Positions 7,588 through 16,424 of a stretch of DNA of 64,000 bases are shown piece by piece. Position 1 is the stretch's first letter, and the number at the start of each line of letters is the position of its first letter. The stretch covers positions 1 through 64,000 of the forward strand of contig CAYNML010000010.1 in the NCBI GenBank assembly GCA_964398185.1. The letters are read 5' to 3'. A model generated the notes under the pieces. It had not been told where the DNA came from. It did not search any database and worked only from the letters and a program-made list of their open reading frames with translations. The DNA comes from Fen-1058 sp964398185. GTDB taxonomy: Bacteria; Chloroflexota; Anaerolineae; Fen-1058. Both the position numbers and the translations under genes were made by a program.

Positions 7588-10332
7588 ATGGACTGGCACC
7601 AGATGGCAGCGGATGATGTGCTAAGGCAATTGAACACAACCGTCGAACACGGCCTGACGCAGGCGGAAGCCGATCGGCGCTTGCAGAAATATGGCTTGAA
7701 CGAGTTGGTCGATCGGGGCACGAAGAACCCGTGGAAGATTCTGTTCGAGCAGTTCACGTCGGTGATGGTGCTGATCTTGATCGCAGCGGCCGTGATCTCA
7801 TTGCTGGTCGGCGACCTCAAGGATGCTGTTGCGATTCTGGCGATTGTGGTTTTGTTCGGCGTGCTGGGTTTTACGCAGGAATATCGCGCCGAGAAGGCGA
7901 TGGCGGCGCTGCGCAAGCTGGCCGTGCCCAACGTGCGCGTGCGGCGCGACGGCGAGGTGCGCGAGGTGGCCGCGTCGCAACTGGCGCCGGGTGACATCGT
8001 GCTGCTGGAGGCGGGCAACGTGGTGCCGGCCGATGCGCGCATCGTGGAGAGTAACAATCTACGCATTCAAGAAGCGGCGCTTACGGGCGAGTCGGAGCCG
8101 ATCGACAAAGAGACCGGCGCGTTGAGCGGCGACACGCAAAGCGTGCCGCTGGGCGATCGACGCAACATGGGCTTCATGGGGACTAACGTGACCTACGGGC
8201 GCGGCGTGGCCGTGGTGGTTGAGACGGGCATGAACACCGAGCTGGGCCACATCGCCACGTTGATTCAAGAGGTCGATAATGAAATGACGCCGCTGCAAAA
8301 GCGGCTCGATCAGTTGGGCAAAGCGCTGGGCATAGTAGCGCTGGTGGTGGCAGGGTTGATCTTCGTGCTGGGCATCATCGATGGTGAACCTGTCGAGTTG
8401 ATGTTCATGACAGCGGTGAGTGTGGCGGTGGCCGCCGTGCCGGAAGGTCTGCCCGCGGTGGTGACGATCACGCTGGCGCTGGGCGCGAAACGCATGTTGA
8501 AGCGGCAGGCGTTGATTCGCAAGCTGCCCGCGGTTGAGACGTTAGGCTCGGTGACGGTGATCTGCTCCGACAAGACGGGCACGCTGACCGAAAATCGCAT
8601 GACGGTGATGGTGCTGGATGTGGCCGGTCATCGCCTGGAGCAGGAGACCGAGGAGCTGCGGCGCGGCATGCCGGTGGGCGAGGTGGCGACGAAGATTCCG
8701 CAGCAGGCGCATTCCTCGCTGGCGCTGCTGCTGATCGGCGGATCGCTGTGTAACGATGCGACGCTGAAGATGAGCGACGAGGGGCACTTCCGCACGATCG
8801 GCGATCCCACCGAAGGCGCGATGGTTGTGATGGCCGCGCACGCGGGCTTGTTGAAGTCCGATCTCGATCGGCAGTATCCACGCGTGGGCGAAGCGCCGTT
8901 CGATTCCGATCGCAAGCGCATGACGACGATCAATGAAGTGCGGGGAACGATCGAGCCGAGCGAATTTCAAAGTGTGTGGCAGGCGGCCTATGACGCGATC
9001 GATCAGCCGCGCTACATGGCCTTCACCAAGGGATCGCCTGACGGGTTGGTGGCGGTGTCCGATCGGGTGTGGGTGAACGATCGGGTGGAACCGTTAACGC
9101 CGGAGTGGAGCGATCGGATCATGCAGTCGAACAATGAACTGGCGCAGGACGGCATGCGCGTGCTCGGCGTCGCCATTCGACCGGTTGACGCGCCCGCCGC
9201 TGATGTGTCGATCGAGCATGATCTGATCTTCGTCGGCCTGTACGGCCTGATCGATCCGCCGCGCGCCGAGGTGAAGGACGCCGTGGCGACGTGTCTCAGC
9301 GCGGGCATCCGCCCGATCATGATCACGGGCGATCATCCGTTGACGGCGCGGCAAATTGCGACGGAGTTGGGCATCACCAATAACGGGCGCGTGCTGACCG
9401 GGCAGGAAGTCGAGCAGCTGTCCGAAGTAGAACTGCAAGACGCGGTCGCGGACGTGTCGGTGTTTGCGCGCGTGTCGCCGGAGCATAAGCTGAAGATCGT
9501 CGGCGCATTGCAGGCTCGCGGCGAGATCGCGTCGATGACGGGCGACGGGGTAAATGATGCGCCCGCGTTGAAGAAGGCCAACATCGGCGTGGCGATGGGC
9601 ATTACGGGCACGGATGTATCGAAGGAAGCGGCGGACATGGTGCTGCTGGACGACAACTTCGCGACGATTGTGGCGGCGGTGGAAGAAGGCCGCGTCATCT
9701 TTGACAACATCAAGAAGTTTGTGAAGTTCTCGATTGCGGGCAATGTGGGCAAGATCATGGTGGCATTGCTGGGGCCGCTGCCGGTGTTTGGTTTGCCGCT
9801 GCCCTTGCAACCGCTGCAATTGCTGTGGTTGAACTTGCTGACCGACGGTTTGTTGGGGCTGGGTATGGGCGTGGAACCGGCCGAGAAGAACGTGATGCAG
9901 CGTCCGCCGGTGCGGCCCAGCGAAAGTATTTTTGCGGGCGGCATGGTGAGCTATATTGCGCTGGTCGGGTTGTTGACGGGCACGGTGGCGCTGGCGGTGG
10001 GCGTAACGTACTACCACAGCGGCAGCCCGTACTGGCAGACGATGATCTTCACGGTACTGTGCTTCTCGCAGATCGGGCAGGCGTTTGCCACACGCTCGAG
10101 CACCGAATCGTTCTTCAAGATGAAGCTGTTGGGCAATCGCTTGCTGCTGGGGATGGCGGGGGCGGTGGCGCTGGCGCAGCTGGCGGCGATCTATCTGCCG
10201 TTTATGAATCAGTTCATTTACACACAGCCGCTGTCCCTCCCCGATTTGATCATCGCGATTGTAGTGAGCAGCGTGGTGTTCTGGGCGATCGAGATGCAGA
10301 AGTTTATTCGGAGAAGGCGATCCACGAATTAA
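7588..10332 (+). CDS. P2A-type calcium-transporting ATPase (SERCA/PMR1-like)
   Basis: A 914-residue P-type ATPase that would pump Ca2+ (or Mn2+) across the cytoplasmic membrane. Start 7588 is preceded by GAGGA and begins MDWHQMAADD. Key parts appear in order: TGES actuator loop (near residue 170), PEGLP in helix M4, phosphorylation motif DKTGT with Asp328, KGSPD in the nucleotide domain, MITGDHPLTA, TGDGVNDAPA, and NLLTDG in helix M6, whose Asn and Asp with the M4 Glu are the calcium ligands of PMR1-type pumps. Ten membrane helices are expected; the C-terminal set is visible. The last residues (RRRRSTN) run into a CACGAAT-type repeat, so the frame's end may have been remodelled by it. Confidence 0.93.
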   Translation: MDWHQMAADDVLRQLNTTVEHGLTQAEADRRLQKYGLNELVDRGTKNPWKILFEQFTSVMVLILIAAAVISLLVGDLKDAVAILAIVVLFGVLGFTQEYRAEKAMAALRKLAVPNVRVRRDGEVREVAASQLAPGDIVLLEAGNVVPADARIVESNNLRIQEAALTGESEPIDKETGALSGDTQSVPLGDRRNMGFMGTNVTYGRGVAVVVETGMNTELGHIATLIQEVDNEMTPLQKRLDQLGKALGIVALVVAGLIFVLGIIDGEPVELMFMTAVSVAVAAVPEGLPAVVTITLALGAKRMLKRQALIRKLPAVETLGSVTVICSDKTGTLTENRMTVMVLDVAGHRLEQETEELRRGMPVGEVATKIPQQAHSSLALLLIGGSLCNDATLKMSDEGHFRTIGDPTEGAMVVMAAHAGLLKSDLDRQYPRVGEAPFDSDRKRMTTINEVRGTIEPSEFQSVWQAAYDAIDQPRYMAFTKGSPDGLVAVSDRVWVNDRVEPLTPEWSDRIMQSNNELAQDGMRVLGVAIRPVDAPAADVSIEHDLIFVGLYGLIDPPRAEVKDAVATCLSAGIRPIMITGDHPLTARQIATELGITNNGRVLTGQEVEQLSEVELQDAVADVSVFARVSPEHKLKIVGALQARGEIASMTGDGVNDAPALKKANIGVAMGITGTDVSKEAADMVLLDDNFATIVAAVEEGRVIFDNIKKFVKFSIAGNVGKIMVALLGPLPVFGLPLPLQPLQLLWLNLLTDGLLGLGMGVEPAEKNVMQRPPVRPSESIFAGGMVSYIALVGLLTGTVALAVGVTYYHSGSPYWQTMIFTVLCFSQIGQAFATRSSTESFFKMKLLGNRLLLGMAGAVALAQLAAIYLPFMNQFIYTQPLSLPDLIIAIVVSSVVFWAIEMQKFIRRRRSTN

Positions 10333-10400
10333 CACGAATCAGCACGAATGGTTTGGGACACGGATGACGCGGACGCTTCGCGCGGATGAACACAGATTGG
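10328..10400. repeat. CACGAAT / GCGGATGA-type intergenic repeat
   Basis: Words such as CACGAATTAACACGAATCAG and CACGGATGACGCGGACGC run from the end of the ATPase frame (its TAA lies within the repeat) to about 10400. No gene is seen between 10333 and 10500. Confidence 0.6.
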
Positions 10401-10438
10401 CTTGAAGTCCCTTGACTTTAACGGAAGATGGCCGGTAC

Positions 10439-10500
10439 AGAAACCGGGTTTCTCTGTGCTAAACGCCCGATTCCATTTGGAACGGAGAAACCCGGTTTCT
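10439..10500. repeat. 62-bp palindromic element, copy 1
   Basis: The ends AGAAACCGGGTTTCT (10439-10453) and AGAAACCCGGTTTCT (10486-10500) are inverted copies and each is itself nearly palindromic; the centre holds TTCCATTTGGAA. A second copy of exactly the same length lies at 35110-35171 and a half copy at 45900-45912. Here it sits between convergent genes, ending one base before the minus-strand stop at 10501, so it may end transcripts from both sides. Confidence 0.85.
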
Positions 10501-11505
10501 TCAATCCGTGTCCAATGGTTTTAGCACTGACAGCAAGTAGGCATCGTCAACTTTGCGGGTGGCTTGAATGCGGCGGCGCTTGCGAAGCAGTTGAGGCAGA
10601 TGGAGGACACCGCTGATCATGCCGCGCATTCGGGCGCGCGCGGCTTGACCGCGCCAGGCGCGCAGCGCTTCCGCGAAGAGCCTCCACTGTTGGCGGATGA
10701 TGGCCCCCCGATAATCCTTCCACAACGACGACGGATAGTTTTTGACGATGACGGCGATGAAGTTGCGGCCATCGTAGAAGGACGCGGTCTTCCCTCCGCC
10801 CGTGGCGCTGAGTTTGTGATAGACCACGGCCCTGGGCGCGTAGACGCACTTCCAGCCCGCCAACTGCGCGCGCCACGCCAGATCGATGTCTTCGCACGAG
10901 TAGAAGAAGTCTTCATCGAGCAAGCCGATCTGATCGAGCATGGCTTTGCGGTAGGCCGCCGATCCGCCGCACGCGCTGAAGACGTACTCCTCGCGGTCGT
11001 ACTGCCCCCGATCGATCTCCCACACCCCGCGATTGCCCGGCATCCCGTCGAGGCGATAGAAATCCCCGGCCGTGTGAAACGTATCGCGCCGATCGAACAG
11101 CTTCATCTTGGAGGCGACAATTCCCGCTGCGGGGTGACGCTCGAAGGCGGCGAGGGCCTCTGCCAGCCAGTGCGGATCGGCTTCGGTGTCGTTGTTGAGC
11201 AGGATGATGATGTCGCCGTGTGCTTCGCGGATGCCGGCGTTGTTGCCGCCCGTGAAGCCGAGGTTTTTCGAGAGGGCGACGACTTTCACTTCGGGGTAAT
11301 CACGTGCGAGCAAGGATAGCGATTCATCGTGTGAGGCGTTATCGGCGACGATGACTTCGAAGTTGCGATAGGTCTGGGCGCGCAAGGCGTTGAGGCAGAC
11401 GGGCAGATGAGGTGCGCCGTTCCAGTTGACGATGATGATGGAAACCAGTGGTTGGTGGTTGGGTGCTGGTTGTTGGTGGATAGCGGCCAACTCAAAATTG
11501 TTCAT
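10501..11505 (-). CDS. GT2-family glycosyltransferase (rhamnosyltransferase-like)
   Basis: A 334-residue GT-A glycosyltransferase similar to WbbL-type rhamnosyltransferases. Motifs: VSIIIVNWNG at the first strand, ADNASHDES, LLNNDTEADPHW (DxD-type metal and sugar-nucleotide site), and ACGGSAAYR followed by DEDFFYSCEDIDLAWR, typical of this subgroup. Its start overlaps the 3' end of rfbD by 14 nt, so the pair is co-transcribed and a dTDP-rhamnose donor is likely (inference). The N-terminal segment AAIHQQPAPNHQP before the first strand is encoded by a TTGGT-word repeat (about 11446-11486), apparently an in-frame repeat insertion. Confidence 0.88.
   Translation of the reverse strand: MNNFELAAIHQQPAPNHQPLVSIIIVNWNGAPHLPVCLNALRAQTYRNFEVIVADNASHDESLSLLARDYPEVKVVALSKNLGFTGGNNAGIREAHGDIIILLNNDTEADPHWLAEALAAFERHPAAGIVASKMKLFDRRDTFHTAGDFYRLDGMPGNRGVWEIDRGQYDREEYVFSACGGSAAYRKAMLDQIGLLDEDFFYSCEDIDLAWRAQLAGWKCVYAPRAVVYHKLSATGGGKTASFYDGRNFIAVIVKNYPSSLWKDYRGAIIRQQWRLFAEALRAWRGQAARARMRGMISGVLHLPQLLRKRRRIQATRKVDDAYLLSVLKPLDTD
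11446..11486. repeat. TTGGT-word repeat inside a GT2 reading frame
   Basis: Plus-strand words GGTTGGTGGTTGGG and GGTTGTTGGTGG fill this stretch and encode a Gln/Pro/His-rich N-terminal tail of the glycosyltransferase. The same word family fills the spacer at 41974-42030. Confidence 0.6.
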
Positions 11506-12331
11506 GCTGGATGTAGTCTGCCAAAGCGTCTACCCATGGGCGCAGGGTGATGCCCAGCTGCGCGCCGCAGAAATTGCGCAGGGGCGCATAGGGTGGCGGC
11601 GTGGAGGGACGCGAGAAATCTTTGAGGGTGATCGGCTCGATCGGGATGTGGGCGCGGCCGCTGAGCTCCAAAATCTTTTGCGCGAATTCAAGACGCGAGC
11701 AGGCGCCCTCGTTGGTGAAGTGATAGATGCCATACGCGCCCGTTACCATGAGCTGTTCGAGGGCGGTAATCAAGTCTTCGGTGTATGTGGGCGAGCTGAC
11801 TTCGTCGGTGACGACGCGCAGCTGGCCGGCGGTGTCGGCGCGGGTGATGATCTTCTTGACGAAGTTATTGCCGCCCAAGCCGTACAACCAGGCAGTGCGT
11901 ACAATATAGAAACGGGTGGTCAGGTCGCGCACAAACTGTTCGGCGGCGAGTTTGGATTTGGCGTAGGGGTTGATGGGGTGGGTGGGATCGAACTCGAGAT
12001 AGGGTTCGCGCTGCGCGCCGTCGAAGACTTCGTTGGTGCTGATGGCCAGCAAGGCCGCGCCGATCGCTTCGGCGGCGACGGCGACGTTGCGCGTGCCCAG
12101 CGCGTTGACGCGATAGGCCAGATCGGGTTGGCGGGCTGCGCCGTCCACATCCGTCATGGCGGCGGCATGGATGATCACATCGGGCTGGAAAGCCGCGAGG
12201 CTCGATCGGGTGGCCGCGAGATCGGTGAGATCGACTTCGGGCAGATCAACGCCCAGCAGATCGTGCGGCGCTAAGCGGCGCATGAGCGCGCGTCCGAGTT
12301 GGCCTTTGGAACCGGTGATGATGATGCGCAT
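11492..12331 (-). CDS. rfbD: dTDP-4-dehydrorhamnose reductase
   Basis: A 279-residue short-chain dehydrogenase (RmlD/RfbD) that reduces dTDP-4-keto-rhamnose with NAD(P)H, the last step of dTDP-L-rhamnose synthesis. The Rossmann motif ITGSKGQLG is at residues 5-13, the catalytic YxxxK is in NPYAKSKLAAEQ, and STNEVFDG carries the conserved Thr region. Its length matches the family. The other rml genes are not in this window. A rhamnosyltransferase-like gene overlaps its 3' end. A TATAAT -10 box lies 27 nt upstream on the minus strand. Confidence 0.92.
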   Translation of the reverse strand: MRIIITGSKGQLGRALMRRLAPHDLLGVDLPEVDLTDLAATRSSLAAFQPDVIIHAAAMTDVDGAARQPDLAYRVNALGTRNVAVAAEAIGAALLAISTNEVFDGAQREPYLEFDPTHPINPYAKSKLAAEQFVRDLTTRFYIVRTAWLYGLGGNNFVKKIITRADTAGQLRVVTDEVSSPTYTEDLITALEQLMVTGAYGIYHFTNEGACSRLEFAQKILELSGRAHIPIEPITLKDFSRPSTPPPYAPLRNFCGAQLGITLRPWVDALADYIQHEQF

Positions 12332-12358
12332 GGTTCGCCTGTTGTATGAGATGCACGG

Positions 12359-12389
12359 ATTATACCAAAGGGCAGGCGGCAGGACGCAA
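12359..12389 (-). promoter_or_regulatory. Promoter of rfbD
   Basis: On the minus strand TTGCGT (12389-12384) is followed after 19 nt by a perfect TATAAT (12364-12359). The 5' leader to the ATG at 12331 would be about 20 nt. Confidence 0.6.
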
Positions 12390-12416
12390 GACGCAGAAGG
12401 AGCGGCGCAATCGTGT

Positions 12417-12428
12417 TAGAATTGAGAC
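12417..12428 (+). promoter_or_regulatory. -10 box of trmD, leaderless arrangement
   Basis: TAGAAT (12417-12422) lies six bases before the ATG at 12429, and no ribosome-binding site is present; transcription would start at or next to the A of ATG. Confidence 0.55.
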
Positions 12429-13238
12429 ATGCGCTTTGACATCTTTACGCTGTTCCCCGGCATCTTTGAATCGCCACTGCGTGCGAGCATGCTGAAGCGG
12501 TCGATTGAGTCCGGCTTGCTGGATGTGCAGCTGCACAACATCCGCGATTACGCGGAGGGCCGGCACCAGGTCACCGACGATTATCCCTACGGCGGCGGCG
12601 GCGGGATGGTGATGAAACCGGAGCCGGTGTTTGCGGCGGTGGAGGGTGTTTTAGGGATCAGGGATCGGGGATCAGGGATCGGGGATCAGGAAACCAGGGA
12701 ATCAGCAATCCGCAATCAGCAATCAGAAACCCCGATTGTGCTGCTCACGCCGCAGGGCCGTGTCTTTAATCAGCAGGTGGCCTTTGATCTGGCCCAGCAC
12801 GATCGGGTGGCGCTGATCTGTGGGCGCTATGAAGGGTTCGACGAGCGCATCCGCGAGCACCTGGCCACCGATGAGATCTCGATCGGCGATTACGTTTTGA
12901 CGGGCGGCGAGCTGGCCGCGCTGGTGGTGGTGGATGCCGTGATCCGGCTGAAACCGGGCGTGCTGGGCGATCCCACTGGTGCGATCGACGATTCGCACGC
13001 TGGCGGGCTGCTGGAATATCCGCACTACACGCGCCCGCCGGAGTTTCGGGGGTGGGGGGTGCCCGAGGTATTATTGTCCGGAGATCACGGCAAGGTCGAT
13101 CGCTGGCGGCGGGAGCAGGCGCTGCTCCGTACGTGGCGGCGGCGTCCCGATCTGCTGGGACAGGTCGAATTGACTGAGGCAGAGCGGGCCTGGTTGAGGC
13201 AATTTGACCAAGCCCAGGCGCGTCAGAAATTGGAGTAG
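12429..13238 (+). CDS. trmD: tRNA (guanine-N1)-methyltransferase TrmD with repeat-derived insertion
   Basis: A SPOUT-class, trefoil-knot methyltransferase that makes m1G37 in tRNA and prevents frameshifting; essential in most bacteria. MRFDIFTLFPGIF, YGGGGGMVMKPEP, LLTPQGR, CGRYEGFDER and the knot EISIGDYVLTGGELAAL are all intact. The protein is 269 residues, longer than the usual near-245, because residues about 75-101 are an insertion encoded by a short-word repeat (GGGATCAGGGATCGGG, then AATCAGCAATCCGC). The insert lies in a loop between the KPEPVF motif and the strand PIVLLTPQG, and keeps the frame. The gene appears leaderless (-10 box six bases before ATG). Confidence 0.93.
   Translation: MRFDIFTLFPGIFESPLRASMLKRSIESGLLDVQLHNIRDYAEGRHQVTDDYPYGGGGGMVMKPEPVFAAVEGVLGIRDRGSGIGDQETRESAIRNQQSETPIVLLTPQGRVFNQQVAFDLAQHDRVALICGRYEGFDERIREHLATDEISIGDYVLTGGELAALVVVDAVIRLKPGVLGDPTGAIDDSHAGGLLEYPHYTRPPEFRGWGVPEVLLSGDHGKVDRWRREQALLRTWRRRPDLLGQVELTEAERAWLRQFDQAQARQKLE
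12653..12726. repeat. Short-word repeat inserted in frame in trmD
   Basis: 12653-12690 is a run of AGGGATC / GGGGATC words, and 12700-12726 a run of AATCAGCAATC words. Together they encode the extra segment GIRDRGSGIGDQ...SAIRNQQSE of TrmD. Confidence 0.9.
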
Positions 13239-13266
13239 TTGCTTTTTTAATGAAAGTCAGTATAAT
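13239..13266 (+). promoter_or_regulatory. Promoter of the ECF sigma gene
   Basis: TTGCTT (13239-13244), 16-nt spacer, TATAAT (13261-13266). Transcription would begin near 13273, giving a leader of about 65 nt before the sigma gene. The TTTTTTAA after the trmD stop is within the spacer. Confidence 0.65.
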
Positions 13267-13337
13267 CGCAAGCGATTAACTTCCAAGCCTGGTTCGAAAT
13301 CCAAACCTCTTTGAACCTTTTGAACGAGGTCTGAGTA

Positions 13338-13961
13338 TTGATTGACGAGATGACGTCAGCCCCGACAGACCGCGAGCTCATTCAGCGTTTGTGCGACGGA
13401 GACCTGAATGCCCTGGGTACTCTGTACGATCGTTATCGCCTGCTGGTGTTCCATACTGCCCTGGCGATTACACGTGATCGCCCGGCGGCTGAGGATATCC
13501 TGCAGGAGTGCTTCCTCAAGGTTAATGCTTATGCGCGGCGCATCGACGTTAACCTTCCTCTAGAGCCATGGTTATACCGGGTTACGGTAAACCTGGCTTA
13601 TACCTATGTCACCCGACGCTCGCGCTGGCTTACTTCGCTAGAGAACGTCATTGATCGGCTGGTGTCGCCGGCGCGCACTAATAGCGAGCATCATGCCGAG
13701 ATGTCTGAGCTGCAATCCGTTATCCAGCAGGCGATTGATCAATTGCAGCCCAACCAGCGCATGACAGTGATCCTGTATTATTTGAATGACCTAAGTTTGA
13801 AGGAAATTTCGTACATCCTGGATTGCCCGGTGGGTACGGTCAAATCGCGTTTATATTATGGCCGGGAGTACTTGAAGCGGCAGTTGGAAGAATACCTGAG
13901 GCCGCGGCTTGAGCCGGTGGCCGCTAATCGCCTCGCCGGCCGGCATCTGCAGGCTAGATAA
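13338..13961 (+). CDS. ECF-type RNA polymerase sigma factor
   Basis: A 207-residue sigma-70 family factor of the ECF class, which redirects RNA polymerase to a small regulon. Region 2 (LGTLYDRYRLLVFHTALAIT ... DILQECFLKV) lies at about 25-85 and region 4 (VIQQAIDQLQPNQRMTVILY ... CPVGTVKSRLYYGREYLK) at about 130-185. I use the TTG at 13338, which has GAGGT seven bases upstream; the ATG at 13350 is an alternative. The small gene that follows after 10 nt could be its regulator, since ECF factors are often paired with an anti-sigma, but that protein has no recognisable anti-sigma zinc motif. Confidence 0.9.
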   Translation: MIDEMTSAPTDRELIQRLCDGDLNALGTLYDRYRLLVFHTALAITRDRPAAEDILQECFLKVNAYARRIDVNLPLEPWLYRVTVNLAYTYVTRRSRWLTSLENVIDRLVSPARTNSEHHAEMSELQSVIQQAIDQLQPNQRMTVILYYLNDLSLKEISYILDCPVGTVKSRLYYGREYLKRQLEEYLRPRLEPVAANRLAGRHLQAR

Positions 13962-13971
13962 CGTATATATT

Positions 13972-14253
13972 ATGGCCCAGCAAGAAACCATCGACCATGT
14001 GATCCGCTCTGCGCTGCGGGCTGAGGTGCGTTCAGCCGAGCCGTCTGTTGCCGTGCGTGAAGCATTGCTGGCAGCGGCGGCGGACGACGCCTTGCGCTCC
14101 GCCTTGGGGCCGACTGTGCCGCCAGTGGCTGAAGGGCTCCAGGAAGACAAGTGCGAATCAGCGGTCGATTGGAGCACCCCGGTGACAACAGCAATTCCCG
14201 TAGCGCGCCGGCACTTGCTGATGCTGGCGGCGCCTTTGTACGCTGTGCGGTAA
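13972..14253 (+). CDS. Small protein of unknown function downstream of the ECF sigma factor
   Basis: A 93-residue protein, MAQQETIDHVIRSALRAE at the start, with a helical Ala-rich N-terminal half and a short hydrophobic stretch near the C-terminus (RRHLLMLAAPLYAVR). It starts 10 nt after the sigma stop and is followed by a terminator, so the two genes form one unit. The position suggests an anti-sigma or anchoring role, but I recognise no domain. The C-terminal hydrophobic segment is too short to be a convincing membrane helix; a frameshift that cuts off a longer anti-sigma factor is possible. Confidence 0.55.
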   Translation: MAQQETIDHVIRSALRAEVRSAEPSVAVREALLAAAADDALRSALGPTVPPVAEGLQEDKCESAVDWSTPVTTAIPVARRHLLMLAAPLYAVR

Positions 14254-14262
14254 TGAGAAAGG

Positions 14263-14292
14263 CACGCCGGGCGTATAGCCCGACGTGTTTTT
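14263..14292 (+). terminator. Intrinsic terminator after the sigma unit
   Basis: CACGCCGGGC (14263-14272) pairs with GCCCGACGTG (14278-14287, one mismatch) around GTATA and is followed by TTTTT. Confidence 0.8.
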
Positions 14293-14340
14293 GGCTTTTG
14301 AAAGAGTTGTCATTCTAGTGAACCGGAGGACGCCCGCTTT

Positions 14341-15333
<993 letters not shown>

Positions 15334-15335
15334 CC

Positions 15336-16324
15336 ATGGCGCAGAATGAAATGAGTGCGACGCTTCAGGCACAAACCGTACCAGCCGCCGATGATCTGGT
15401 GGTGGTGCGCAACTTGAAAAAGTATTTCCCGATTCGGCGCGGCGTCTTCCAGCGCGTGGTGGGGCATGTGCAGGCTGTCGACAACATTAGCTTCACCGTC
15501 AAGCGCGGCGAGACCCTGGGGCTGGTGGGCGAAAGCGGCTGCGGCAAATCGACCACCGGCAAGGCCATTCTCCAGCTCGATCGGCCGACCGCGGGCGAAG
15601 TCGTGCTCGACGGAACTGATCTGGTGCAACTGAAGGGCGAGAAGTTGCGCTTGATGCGCCGCAAGATGCAGATCATTTTCCAGGATCCGTTTGCTTCGCT
15701 CAACCCGCGCATGAATGTCGGCCAGATTGTCGGCGAGCCGCTCGAAGTGCACGGCGTGGCTAAGGGCAAGGAAAAGGAAGAGCGTGTTAAGGATCTGCTT
15801 AGAGTAGTGGGCTTGAATCCGCAGTTTATGGCGCGCTTTCCGCACGAGTTTTCCGGCGGCCAGCGGCAGCGCATCGGCATCGCGCGGGCGCTGGCGTTGA
15901 ATCCTTCCTTTATCGTATGCGATGAGCCCATCGCGGCGCTGGATGTATCCATCCAGGCCCAGGTGGTCAACCTGCTGAAAGATCTACAGGCCAAGTTCGG
16001 TCTGACGTATTTGTTCATCGCACACGATCTTTCGATGGTGCGCCACATCAGCGATCGGGTGGCCGTGATGTATCTGGGCCGCATTGTGGAGATCGCCGAC
16101 TGGCAGGCCATCTACGACGACCCCAAGCATCCCTATACGCAGGCCCTGCTGTCGGCCATTCCCATTCCTGATCCGGTGATTGAGGCCAAGCGCAAGCGCA
16201 TTATTCTGGAGGGCGATGTGCCCAGCGCCGCCAATCCGCCGGCGGGCTGCCGCTTTAACACGCGCTGTTCGGTGCGGCAAGAGCGCTGCTATAGCGATGA
16301 CCCGCAATTGCGTGAAGTGTCGCC
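15336..16324 (+). CDS. oppF: Oligopeptide ABC transporter ATP-binding protein (OppF-like), 3' end lost in gap
   Basis: The second Dpp/Opp ATPase, starting two bases after oppD. Walker A GESGCGKS, signature FSGGQRQRI, Walker B FIVCDEPIAALD and the H-loop AHDLS are present; the C-terminal extension reaches CYSDDPQLREVSP, where OppF proteins normally have about 10-20 residues left. The sequence then enters the 100-N gap, so the stop is missing. Because the frame happens to continue through the N run, a naive translation fuses it to the following binding protein; the fusion is an artefact. Confidence 0.92.
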
Positions 16325-16424
16325 NNNNNNNNNNNNNNNNNNNNNNNNNNNNNNNNNNNNNNNNNNNNNNNNNNNNNNNNNNNNNNNNNNNNNNNNNNNN
16401 NNNNNNNNNNNNNNNNNNNNNNNN
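16325..16424. other. Assembly gap (100 N)
   Basis: Exactly 100 N between oppF and the binding-protein gene. It hides the oppF stop, the intergenic region and the signal peptide of the binding protein. The right edge is an 18-bp tandem repeat (GCGACCAAGGCCCCCGAA, 16430-16490), the likely cause of the break. Confidence 0.97.

Noticed and set aside
10439..10500. Insertion sequence
   Set aside because: Too short, no transposase and no target duplication seen; described as a palindromic repeat instead.
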